Source: PVC group bacterium (GTDB lineage Bacteria > GCA-001730085 > JADFSZ01). Taken from it: a stretch of 15,558 nt of DNA. Shown here piece by piece: positions 7,540-14,409 of this stretch. The stretch is taken from assembly GCA_022560555.1 (NCBI GenBank), contig JADFSZ010000017.1, forward strand, positions 1 through 15,558, written 5' to 3'. How positions within the stretch are numbered: position 1 is the stretch's first letter; every line of letters starts with the position of its first letter. The translations under genes and the position numbers were made by a program. The notes under the pieces were generated by a model. It was given only the letters and a program-made list of their open reading frames with translations, ran no database searches and was not told where the DNA came from.

Positions 7540-7559
7540 AGCAAGTTTCAAAGTCTCCG

Positions 7560-7595
7560 GTTTCCAGTTTTTGATCAAAGCTTGTAACTGGAAAC
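7560..7595. repeat. Inverted repeat upstream of tRNA-Pro
   Basis: GTTTCCAGTT (7560-7569) is exactly complementary to AACTGGAAAC (7586-7595), with a 16-nt spacer. The spacer begins with the perfect palindrome TTTGATCAAA (7570-7579). No T tract follows the second arm, so it is not a typical terminator. It lies in the 65 bp between gpsA and the tRNA and may fold in the read-through transcript, near the expected tRNA 5' processing site. Confidence 0.6.
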
Positions 7596-7604
7596 GATGT
7601 TTTC

Positions 7605-7678
7605 CGGGGCGTAGCGCAGCTTGGTAGCGCGCACCCTTGGGGTGGGTGAGGTCGCTGGTTCAAATCCAGTCGTCCCGA
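7605..7678 (+). tRNA. tRNA-Pro, anticodon GGG
   Basis: A full cloverleaf is visible. The acceptor arm 7605-7611 pairs with 7671-7677 (one G-U pair). The D stem GCGC 7614-7617 pairs with 7627-7630, and the anticodon stem CACCC 7632-7636 with 7644-7648. The loop TTGGGGT places anticodon GGG at 7639-7641, followed by G37 as is usual in proline tRNAs. The T arm is 7654-7658 with 7666-7670 around TTCAAAT. The discriminator is A7678. CCA is not encoded (ATATT follows), so it must be added enzymatically. The tRNA reads CCC and CCU codons and lies co-directionally between gpsA and hom. Confidence 0.97.
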
Positions 7679-7729
7679 TATTTTAAGTCCAGAGTGTTGA
7701 GTTCGGAGTAAAAACAAAGTGAGAGAACC

Positions 7730-9016
7730 ATGGAAGAAATTAAAATAGGGCTTTTAGGCTTAGGCACGGTCGGAAAAGGGGTCGTTAAACTCCTTGAGCA
7801 GAGCGCGACTGTTATTGAGCAACGCTTAGGCAAAAAGATCGTCTTAAAGAAAGTCGCGATTAAAGATCTTAAAAAAGAGCGTGACGTGTTTTTGCCCGAA
7901 GGAGTTTTAACGGATCAGGCCGAAGACGTTGTGAATGATCCGGAAATATCGATCGTTATTGAATTGATTGGGGGGACAGACGCTGCTAAGAAACTCACTC
8001 TCAAGGCTCTCAAAAATAAAAAGCATGTTGTAACGGCTAATAAAGCGCTCATCGCGGAAGAAGGTGACGTGGTTATTAAGACCGCTCTGGATCATAAGGT
8101 CGCTTATATGTTTGAGGCGAGTGTTGGCGGAGGAATCCCCATATTGAGATCTCTGAGGGATGGGTTGGTTGCCAACCGGACAGAATCTATTTATGGAATT
8201 ATTAATGGGACGGCAAATTATATTTTGTCGAAAATGTCAGACGAGGGAATTGAATTTGATCAGGCCTTGAAAGAGGCGAAAGAAAAAGGGTATGCTGAAG
8301 CGGATCCCAGCCTCGATATAGATGGGATTGATTCGGCGCATAAGCTCAAAATTTTGACACTTCTCGGATTTGGACTTAAAGTAAATATGAATGATATCTT
8401 CGTTCAGGGTATTCGAAATATTACCTTAAGCGATATCGTTTATGCTGAAGAATTAGGCTACAAAATAAAGTTGTTAGCGATCGCTAAAGAGATTGGCGTG
8501 GAAATAGAAGTCCGGGTGCATCCGACCTTGATTCCCGAGGATCATCTGCTTGCGGCCGTGAATGATGTGTATAACGCGATTTGCGTGACCGGGAACGCTG
8601 CCGGACAAAATATCTTTTTGGGATTAGGTGCCGGAGATATGCCGACAGCAAGCGCGGTATTAAGTGATGTGATAGAAATCGCTCGTGATCCCACGCGGAG
8701 TTTTCATGAGCATATGCCAATGGTGAATACACTCAAGTCTATTCGCAAAATTGACGAAGTGATCTCGAAATATTATATTCGATTGTCAGTCGTTGATCAG
8801 CCCGGAGTATTATCCGGAATTGCCAATATTTTAGGTGAGCACAATATCAGCATTGCGTCCGTCATTCAAAAAGAACGTAATGTGGGGGATACGGTTCCGC
8901 TGATTATGATGACGCATGAGGCCAAGGAACACGAAATTTGCCAAGCCATGGACGTGATTGACCGCTTACCGGTTGTTGATCGCAAAAGCATGGTTATTCG
9001 GGTCGAAATGATCTAG
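7730..9016 (+). CDS. hom: Homoserine dehydrogenase with C-terminal ACT domain
   Basis: Reduces aspartate 4-semialdehyde to L-homoserine, the branch point to threonine and methionine. The 428-residue length fits the monofunctional ACT-bearing form. The nucleotide-binding loop GLGTVG is at 10-15, VTANKALIA with K105 at 101-109, and EASVGGGIPIL at 129-139. GIINGTANYIL is at 157-167, and the homoserine dehydrogenase signature with GYAEADP and the catalytic-region lysine K205 spans 187-209. Residues about 350-428 form an ACT domain (VVDQPGVLSGIANIL), the usual site of threonine feedback inhibition. It is preceded by only a weak GTGAGAG-like ribosome site and begins at ATG 7730, 51 bp after the tRNA. 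It opens the hom-thrC-apgM-lysC-cimA run. Identification is secure. Confidence 0.97.
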   Translation: MEEIKIGLLGLGTVGKGVVKLLEQSATVIEQRLGKKIVLKKVAIKDLKKERDVFLPEGVLTDQAEDVVNDPEISIVIELIGGTDAAKKLTLKALKNKKHVVTANKALIAEEGDVVIKTALDHKVAYMFEASVGGGIPILRSLRDGLVANRTESIYGIINGTANYILSKMSDEGIEFDQALKEAKEKGYAEADPSLDIDGIDSAHKLKILTLLGFGLKVNMNDIFVQGIRNITLSDIVYAEELGYKIKLLAIAKEIGVEIEVRVHPTLIPEDHLLAAVNDVYNAICVTGNAAGQNIFLGLGAGDMPTASAVLSDVIEIARDPTRSFHEHMPMVNTLKSIRKIDEVISKYYIRLSVVDQPGVLSGIANILGEHNISIASVIQKERNVGDTVPLIMMTHEAKEHEICQAMDVIDRLPVVDRKSMVIRVEMI

Positions 9017-9021
9017 AGACC

Positions 9022-9050
9022 GTAATTTGTAAATCATAAATTGTAAATAG
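9022..9050 (+). repeat. Degenerate GTAAAT-type word repeat before thrC
   Basis: The hom-thrC spacer contains two related words in tandem, AATTTGTAAATC and AAATTGTAAATA. The first copy (GTAATTTGTAAAT, 9022-9034) matches, at 12 of 13 positions, the reverse complement of 11361-11373 in the apgM-lysC spacer. It sits where a ribosome site would be expected, and no good Shine-Dalgarno precedes thrC. Confidence 0.5.
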
Positions 9051-9060
9051 TAAGTGGGTA

Positions 9061-10122
9061 ATGGTAATGAAAAAAGGAATTATACACACATACCGGGAAT
9101 ATTTACCGGTGACAGATCAAACACCCGTAATATCGCTGCAAGAGGGGGGGACTCCCTTGATTCACGCGAAAAACTTGAGTGCTCAGCTAAAATCTCCCTT
9201 GTCGGTATATCTCAAATGTGAGGGGATGAATCCGTCAGGATCATTTAAAGATCGCGGGATGACGCTGGCTGTATCTAAAGCGCTCGAGAAGGGAGCCAAG
9301 GCTGTGATGTGTGCGTCTACAGGGAATACATCGGCATCAGCCGCGGCATATGCCGCGAAATCAGGCATAAAGTGTGTGGTGATTATTCCGGAGGGAAATA
9401 TCGCTTTAGGGAAATTGTCGCAAGCTCTCGTTCATGGGGCGCAAGTCATTTCCATTAAGGGCAACTTTGACGATGCTTTACGGATTGCCCGGGAAGTTAC
9501 CGGAGGGTTTCCTATTGAATTGGTCAATTCAATTAATCCGTATCGCATTGAAGGGCAAAAAACCGGAGCATTTGAAATCTGTGATCAATTGGGGAAAGCA
9601 CCGGATTATCATGTTTTACCGGTAGGAAACGCCGGCAATATTACGGCTTATTGGAAGGGATATAAAGAGTATCGTGACAAAGGACGTATTAAAGAATTGC
9701 CTGTCATGCTGGGATTCCAATCGGCGGGAGCGGCTCCGATCGTGTTGGGTAAAGTTGTAAAAAACCCCCGGACCATTGCAACGGCGATTCGTATCGGGAA
9801 CCCTGCCGGTTGGAAACAGGCCGAAGAGGCCCGGGATGAATCAAAAGGATTGATTGATTCCGTAACGGATGATGAAATTATTGAAGCATACAAATTATTA
9901 GCAAAGTCAGAAGGTGTGTTTTGTGAACCGGCATCAGCCGCCGCGGTTGCCGGAATAATCAAGAAAGATCGTGAGGGCTATTTCGGTAGTGAACGTAAAA
10001 CGGCTGTGGCTGTTCTGACGGGACATGGATTGAAAGATCCCGATCGCGCGATAGGAGTATCCGAATTACCGGTAAGTCTCGCCGCGAATGTGGAGACGAT
10101 AGCGCAAGCGATCGGTTTTTAA
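9061..10122 (+). CDS. thrC: Threonine synthase
   Basis: A PLP enzyme converting O-phospho-L-homoserine to L-threonine and phosphate. The 353 residues match the compact Bacillus-type class. The PLP lysine is K63 in GSFKDRGM (60-67); [15 protein letters not shown] (85-99) and the phosphate-binding GNAGN (189-193) are also present. [13 protein letters not shown] (156-168) and [10 protein letters not shown] near 289-298 are typical. Start choice is uncertain: ATG 9061 and ATG 9067 (MKKGIIHTY) are both in frame, and the second gives the usual N-terminus of this class. Neither has a clear Shine-Dalgarno. The gene is 44 bp downstream of hom. Its substrate requires a homoserine kinase, and no GHMP-type ThrB is in the window; the next gene is the candidate. 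Confidence 0.96.
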   Translation: MVMKKGIIHTYREYLPVTDQTPVISLQEGGTPLIHAKNLSAQLKSPLSVYLKCEGMNPSGSFKDRGMTLAVSKALEKGAKAVMCASTGNTSASAAAYAAKSGIKCVVIIPEGNIALGKLSQALVHGAQVISIKGNFDDALRIAREVTGGFPIELVNSINPYRIEGQKTGAFEICDQLGKAPDYHVLPVGNAGNITAYWKGYKEYRDKGRIKELPVMLGFQSAGAAPIVLGKVVKNPRTIATAIRIGNPAGWKQAEEARDESKGLIDSVTDDEIIEAYKLLAKSEGVFCEPASAAAVAGIIKKDREGYFGSERKTAVAVLTGHGLKDPDRAIGVSELPVSLAANVETIAQAIGF

Positions 10123-10148
10123 AATCAATTATTTAAGGAGTACGGGTT

Positions 10149-11360
10149 ATGAAATATGTGGTTGTCGTACCGGATGGAATGGCAGATCATCCCTTAGAGG
10201 AGTTTGATAACAAGACGCCGTTAGAAATCGCGCGGACGCCGAATATGGATCGTTTAGCGGCCGATGGAATTGTCGGACGCGTGAAGACTGTTCCTGACGC
10301 CTTGGAGCCGGGAAGTGACGTGGCCAATTTATCGATATTGGGATATGATCCGTTAAAATATTATTCAGGGCGCGGGCCGCTGGAAGCGGCCAGTATGGGA
10401 ATCTTTCTCGGGGATGAGGATGTGGCTTTTCGATGCAACTTTGTCACGACTTCTGACGATAAGTTAACAGATTACAGCGCGGGACATATTTCGACCCCGG
10501 AAGCCGAGAAATTGATAGATGTTCTGAATCAACATCTTTCCAATGCTGGCCTCAAGTTTTATCCCGGAGTCGGATACCGCCATTTGATGGTGATGAATGA
10601 CCCCGATGGGATGTTTGAGGTCAAGTCTGTAAAAAGTTATCCTCCGCACAACCATATGGGGAAAAATATCCGGAAGTTGTTCTCGAGATCTAAAGGCGGG
10701 AAAATAATTCGTGATATTGTTTTGAAATCACGCGAAATTCTTGATGGGCACGAAATCAACGCCACGCGAATTGATTTGGGGGAAAACCCCGCGAATCTTA
10801 TTTGGCTTTGGGGTCAGGGAAAAAAACCCGCCATGCCGCTTTTTTACAAAAAGTATGGTGTGAATGGAGCTGTGATTTCTGCCGTTGATCTGATTAAGGG
10901 AATCGCGAAGTGTATTGGATTGACGTCCATTGATGTTCCGGGAGCCACGGGATATTATGATACGGATTACGCGGCTAAAGCGAGCTATGGCATTGAATCT
11001 CTCAAAGAAAACGATTTTCTTTTTTTGCATATTGAAGCGCCGGATGAGGCCGGACATAACGGAGATTTGCAGGCAAAGATCACCGCTATCGAAAATATTG
11101 ATTCGAAGATTTTAGGTCCGCTTCTTAAGGCGCTTGATAAACACGGAGAATATCGGATTGTTGTATTGCCGGATCATCCTACACCGGTCATGCTTAGATG
11201 CCATACGCATGAGCCTGTGCCCTTTGTGCTTTACGGAACGGATTTTGAATCAAACGGGATAGGTGTTTACAGTGAAAAAGCGTCCGAAAAAAGTTTCCAG
11301 AACTATGAATCCGGTCCGGAACTATTGATGGCATTGTTTGGAAAAATAAAGAAGCCGTAA
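10149..11360 (+). CDS. ApgM-family phosphomutase-like protein, probable homoserine kinase analogue
   Basis: A 403-residue member of the alkaline phosphatase superfamily, resembling archaeal-type cofactor-independent phosphoglycerate mutase (ApgM, COG3635). Two-metal-site residues are visible: D9 in VVPDGMAD, candidate nucleophile S56 in EPGSDVANLS, YYSGRGPLEAA (71-81), D299 and H303 in EAPDEAGHNGD, D342-H343 in LPDHPTP, and H354 in CHTHEP. Naming it a glycolytic mutase would ignore its position: it lies 26 bp after thrC and 24 bp before lysC, and homoserine phosphorylation is the one step of the threonine pathway otherwise missing here. From memory, this family has been annotated as a functional analogue of homoserine kinase in similar clusters. 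It has the clearest normal gene-start Shine-Dalgarno of this cluster (AAGGAG, 10135-10140, 8 nt from the ATG). Family assignment is firm; the kinase role is an inference. Confidence 0.9.
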   Translation: MKYVVVVPDGMADHPLEEFDNKTPLEIARTPNMDRLAADGIVGRVKTVPDALEPGSDVANLSILGYDPLKYYSGRGPLEAASMGIFLGDEDVAFRCNFVTTSDDKLTDYSAGHISTPEAEKLIDVLNQHLSNAGLKFYPGVGYRHLMVMNDPDGMFEVKSVKSYPPHNHMGKNIRKLFSRSKGGKIIRDIVLKSREILDGHEINATRIDLGENPANLIWLWGQGKKPAMPLFYKKYGVNGAVISAVDLIKGIAKCIGLTSIDVPGATGYYDTDYAAKASYGIESLKENDFLFLHIEAPDEAGHNGDLQAKITAIENIDSKILGPLLKALDKHGEYRIVVLPDHPTPVMLRCHTHEPVPFVLYGTDFESNGIGVYSEKASEKSFQNYESGPELLMALFGKIKKP

Positions 11361-11373
11361 ATTTACGAATTAC
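11356..11373. repeat. Palindrome and inverted GTAAAT-type word at the apgM-lysC junction
   Basis: CGTAAATTTACG (11356-11367) is a perfect 12-bp palindrome overlapping the TAA stop of the ApgM-family gene. ATTTACGAATTAC (11361-11373) is the reverse complement of GTAATTCGTAAAT, which differs at one base from the word at 9022-9034 before thrC. The short 24-bp spacer is thus mostly repeat-derived. Confidence 0.45.
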
Positions 11374-11384
11374 AGGTTTTTGAA

Positions 11385-12605
11385 ATGAGTTTAATTGTTC
11401 AAAAATACGGAGGGACATCTGTTGGTACTGCCGACAGGATCAAGGCTGTTGCGAAGAGAATCGTTGAGACGAAAGAGCAAGGACATGATGTGATTGTTGT
11501 TGTGTCAGCGATGGGAAAAACGACGGATCAATTGATCTCTTTAGCCAAACAGATTACGGAGTATCCAAACCCGAGAGAAATGGATATGCTCTTATCCACC
11601 GGAGAGCAGATCTCAATCTCTTTGTTAGCGATGGCTCTGCATGATTTGGGACAAAAGGCCACGTCGCTGACAGGAGCGCAAATCGGACTTTTGACAGATA
11701 ATGTTCACACAAAGGCTAAAATTGTGGGAATGAAACCGGATAAGATTATCCAATTACTTGAACAAGGCCACATTATTATTGTCGCCGGATTTCAGGGGAT
11801 GACACCCGACTTTGATGTTACAACTTTGGGTCGAGGTGGGTCGGATACTTCGGCTGTTGCTGTTGCGTCAATTCTCAAAGCCGAGAGATGTGTGATCTAT
11901 ACAGATGTTGACGGAATTTATACGGCCGATCCCCGATATGTTCCCAAAGCCCGAAAATTAAAAATGATTTCGTACGGAGAAATGCTGGAACTTGCGAGTT
12001 TGGGCGCAAAAGTGATGAGTTCACGCTCCATTGAATTTGGCAAAAAATACGGTGTGCCCATTGTTGTCCGGTCGAGTTTTAATGACGAAGACGGGACTGT
12101 AATCACCGAGGAGGGAGAACGTATGGAAGACGTTGTTGTAACAGGAGTTGCACTGGACAAAGATGAAGCAAAAATAACGATTCAGCAGGTTTCGGATCAG
12201 CCGGGTATCGCGGCCCGGATTTTTAGAGTTTTGGCGGATGAAGGCATTAATATTGATATGATTGTACAGAACATCAGTGATAAGGGGCTAACGGATGTGT
12301 CGTTTACGACACCTGTAGCTGAGCTTAAAAAGGCTATTTCTGTCTCTGAGAAAATCGTGAAAGATATTGGGGCCAGCCGTGTGGTTTCTAACGACAAAAT
12401 CGCGAAGTTGTCCGTGATTGGTGCCGGTATGCGGAGTCATCCCGGTGTGGCCGCCGATATGTTTGAAGCTTTGGCTGAGGAAAAAATTAATATTGAAATG
12501 ATCACGACATCCGAGATACGGATTTCCTGTGTGATATCCGAGGAAGATGCCGAACGGGCGGCACGGGCCGTTCATACTAAATTTAAACTGGACCGTGAAG
12601 GATAA
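11385..12605 (+). CDS. lysC: Aspartate kinase, alpha subunit with two ACT domains
   Basis: Phosphorylates L-aspartate to 4-phospho-L-aspartate, the first step toward lysine, threonine and methionine. The 406 residues match the monofunctional class of Bacillus LysC and Corynebacterium. KYGGTS is at 7-12, STGEQ at 71-75, GRGGSDT at 149-155, and TDVDGIYTADPR at 173-184. Two ACT domains cover about 262-325 (VSDQPGIAARIFRVL) and 340-403 (GAGMRSHPGVAADMF, then TTSEIRISCV). The second resembles forms inhibited jointly by lysine and threonine; that regulation is inferred from family knowledge. Only a modest AGG precedes ATG 11385. By contrast, an internal ATG at codon 247 has a strong ribosome site, suggesting an alpha2-beta2 enzyme. 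It follows the ApgM-family gene by 24 bp. Confidence 0.97.
   Translation: MSLIVQKYGGTSVGTADRIKAVAKRIVETKEQGHDVIVVVSAMGKTTDQLISLAKQITEYPNPREMDMLLSTGEQISISLLAMALHDLGQKATSLTGAQIGLLTDNVHTKAKIVGMKPDKIIQLLEQGHIIIVAGFQGMTPDFDVTTLGRGGSDTSAVAVASILKAERCVIYTDVDGIYTADPRYVPKARKLKMISYGEMLELASLGAKVMSSRSIEFGKKYGVPIVVRSSFNDEDGTVITEEGERMEDVVVTGVALDKDEAKITIQQVSDQPGIAARIFRVLADEGINIDMIVQNISDKGLTDVSFTTPVAELKKAISVSEKIVKDIGASRVVSNDKIAKLSVIGAGMRSHPGVAADMFEALAEEKINIEMITTSEIRISCVISEEDAERAARAVHTKFKLDREG
12110..12125 (+). promoter_or_regulatory. Internal ribosome site and start for the lysC beta subunit
   Basis: GGAGG at 12110-12114 lies 8 nt before ATG 12123, codon 247 of lysC. Initiation here would give a 160-residue protein with only the two ACT domains, beginning MEDVVVTGVALDKDEAK. 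Bacillus AKII and Corynebacterium lysC are known to make a separate regulatory beta subunit from an in-frame start at nearly the same codon. This Shine-Dalgarno is better than those of hom, thrC, lysC, cimA or valS. Confidence 0.75.
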
Positions 12606-12611
12606 AATGCA

Positions 12612-12705
12612 TTTTTAGTGAAGATATTTTTTAATGAAAAATATTTTCAATGAAACAATAGTTTTAATGAGAAAATAGTTTTAGTGAAATTTTTTTTAAT
12701 AAACA
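12612..12705 (+). repeat. Degenerate 15-18 bp tandem repeat between lysC and cimA
   Basis: The spacer is built from about five diverged units with approximate consensus TTTTARTGAAAAAATAG: 12612-12626, 12627-12643, 12644-12661, 12662-12678 and 12679-12693, with a fading sixth unit to about 12705. Unit length varies from 15 to 18 bp, and each starts with four to six T residues followed by ARTGA. The array fills most of the 112 bp between the genes. No promoter, terminator or leader structure is otherwise clear there. Confidence 0.7.
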
Positions 12706-12717
12706 CGGAAACATTAT

Positions 12718-14277
12718 ATGAGAACCATCAAGATCTATGACACAACTCTGAGAGACGGCACACAGGCGGAAGGGGTATCTTTATCGCTTCTTGATAAAAT
12801 TGCCATCACGAAAAAACTTGATGAAATCGGTATTCATTATATTGAAGGCGGGTGGCCTGGATCTAATCCGAAAGACATTGCGTATTTTAAAGAGGTCCAA
12901 AAACTCAAATTGAAAAATTCTTTGATTGCCGCGTTTGGCAGTACGCATCGGGCAAGTGTGAAAGTTGAAGAAGAGCAGAATATGAGGGCTCTCATTGAGG
13001 CCAATACGCCTGTGATCACGATTTTCGGCAAAACCTGGGATCTTCATGTACGGGTAGTGCTTCGGATAAGTGATGATAAAAATCTCGAAATCATTCATAA
13101 TTCCGTAAAATTTCTTAAGAAGAAAAAGAAAGAAGTTATTTATGACGCTGAGCATTTTTTTGACGGATATAAAACGAATCCCGAATATGCCTTAAAAACG
13201 CTTGGGGCCGCTTTGGAGGGAGGAGCCGACTGGCTTGTGCTGTGTGACACAAACGGCGGGACTTTGGTCGGAGAATTGCAGAAAATCGTGCGTGAGGTCA
13301 GAAAAACGTTTGACTGTAAGCTGGGTATTCACACGCACAATGACAGCGGTGTCGGTGTTGCTAACGCGATCGCAGCGATTGATGAAGGCTGCAATCAGGT
13401 CCAGGGGACGATTAATGGGATCGGAGAACGCTGCGGAAACGCGAATCTTTGCTCTATTGTCCCGAATATTAAGTTAAAGCTGAAGCTCAACTGTCTGACA
13501 TCACCGCAATTAAAAAAATTGTACGATTTATCCCATTATGTTAACGAGCTTGCGAATCTAATCCCGGACGAACGGCAGCCGTATATTGGCGCGAGTGCGT
13601 TTGCTCACAAAGGAGGGATGCATGTCAACGCCGTTGAGAAAGATGCGGCGACATTTGAGCATATTCCCCCTGAATTGGTTGGGAATAAAAGAAGAATTCT
13701 TTTATCAGAATTGGCGGGGAAGAGTAATGTGATTTTGATCGCGCGCCAGCTGGGTATTGAGCTGAAGGATAATGACAAAGTTTATAAGGACGTTCTTAAG
13801 CGCATTAAGGAACTGGAAAATGAGGGTTACGAGTTTGAAGGAGCCGAGGCTTCATTTAAACTTCTCGTGAAAAAAGCGATGGGGAAATACAAACCGCTTT
13901 TTCGATCGGCAGGATTTCGTGTGGTTGTAGAAAAAAAAGAAGACGGATGTCTGATCAGTGAAGCTACAGTTAAAATCATTATTAAAGATAAAGAAATCCT
14001 TATGACGGCTGAAGGAGACGGTCCCGTGAACGCGCTTGATACGGCTCTTCGCAAAGCGTTGCGGGGACATTACCCCGAGATCTCTAAGGTACATCTCAAG
14101 GACTACAAGGTCCGTGTGCTGGATGCCAAGGAGGGTACGGCGGCGAAAGTCCGTGTGCATATCGAATCCGGTGATCAGCACGACAACTGGAATACGGTGG
14201 GTGTATCCGAAAATATTATCGAAGCGAGTTGGTGGGCTTTGGTTGATAGTATTGAATACAAACTTCTGAAAGATTAA
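12718..14277 (+). CDS. cimA: (R)-citramalate synthase
   Basis: Condenses pyruvate and acetyl-CoA to (R)-citramalate, opening the threonine-independent route to 2-oxobutanoate and isoleucine. At 519 residues it matches the CimA class of the isopropylmalate synthase family. The TIM-barrel start DTTLRDGTQ is at 8-16 with R12-D13, the metal-binding HTHND at 205-209, and GTINGIGERCGNANL at 230-244. YIGASAFAHKGGMHVNA (289-305) marks the linker, and a LeuA-type dimeric regulatory domain fills about 375-519 (GDGPVNALDTAL, DYKVRVLD). The CimA rather than LeuA assignment rests on the YIEGGWPGSNPKD region (41-53) and on lysC adjacency, a common pairing. The ribosome site is weak (GGAA, 12708-12711). The upstream spacer is a tandem repeat. 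Isoleucine feedback inhibition is expected from the family but not shown by the sequence. Confidence 0.95.
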   Translation: MRTIKIYDTTLRDGTQAEGVSLSLLDKIAITKKLDEIGIHYIEGGWPGSNPKDIAYFKEVQKLKLKNSLIAAFGSTHRASVKVEEEQNMRALIEANTPVITIFGKTWDLHVRVVLRISDDKNLEIIHNSVKFLKKKKKEVIYDAEHFFDGYKTNPEYALKTLGAALEGGADWLVLCDTNGGTLVGELQKIVREVRKTFDCKLGIHTHNDSGVGVANAIAAIDEGCNQVQGTINGIGERCGNANLCSIVPNIKLKLKLNCLTSPQLKKLYDLSHYVNELANLIPDERQPYIGASAFAHKGGMHVNAVEKDAATFEHIPPELVGNKRRILLSELAGKSNVILIARQLGIELKDNDKVYKDVLKRIKELENEGYEFEGAEASFKLLVKKAMGKYKPLFRSAGFRVVVEKKEDGCLISEATVKIIIKDKEILMTAEGDGPVNALDTALRKALRGHYPEISKVHLKDYKVRVLDAKEGTAAKVRVHIESGDQHDNWNTVGVSENIIEASWWALVDSIEYKLLKD

Positions 14278-14280
14278 CAT

Positions 14281-14393
14281 AAAAATGACGAATGTCAAAA
14301 TCCGAATGACAAATCAAAAATGATAAACGTCAAAATACCAATGATAAATGGTTTAATACACGCACTTTGTCATTAGTCATTTGAGCTTTGTCA
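14281..14393. repeat. Degenerate AATGAC-word repeats, in opposing orientations, between cimA and valS
   Basis: On + the first part is a run of related words: AAAATGACGAATGTC, AAAATCCGAATGACA, AAAATGATAAACGTC, AATACCAATGATAAATGG (about 14282-14351). From 14366 the same words appear inverted: TTTGTCATTAGTCATTTGA and a final TTTGTCA. AATGACAAA (14305-14313) is perfectly complementary to TTTGTCATT (14366-14374), so a large stem is possible. The repeats cover most of the 132-bp spacer; I see no clear promoter or terminator. Confidence 0.65.
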
Positions 14394-14409
14394 CACCCCC
14401 GTGGGTTTC

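Noticed and set aside
7475-7717. Minus-strand 80-residue ORF across the tRNA
   Set aside because: It is the antisense of tRNA-Pro and flanks; the RLDLNQRP and PPQGCALP pieces are a familiar false-protein pattern produced by tRNA complements.
12634-12678. 14-codon ORF before cimA that could be a branched-chain leader peptide (contains Ile, Val and Leu)
   Set aside because: It lies wholly inside the tandem repeat, has no ribosome site, and no terminator/antiterminator pair follows it, so attenuation is not supported.
13202-13477. 91-residue + strand ORF inside cimA
   Set aside because: It is a frame shadow of the cimA barrel region that encodes HTHND and NGIGERCGN in the real frame.
14281-14393. 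CRISPR-like array of short repeats
   Set aside because: Units are 14-21 bp, diverged, variable in period and partly inverted; there are no unique spacers of constant length and no cas genes.
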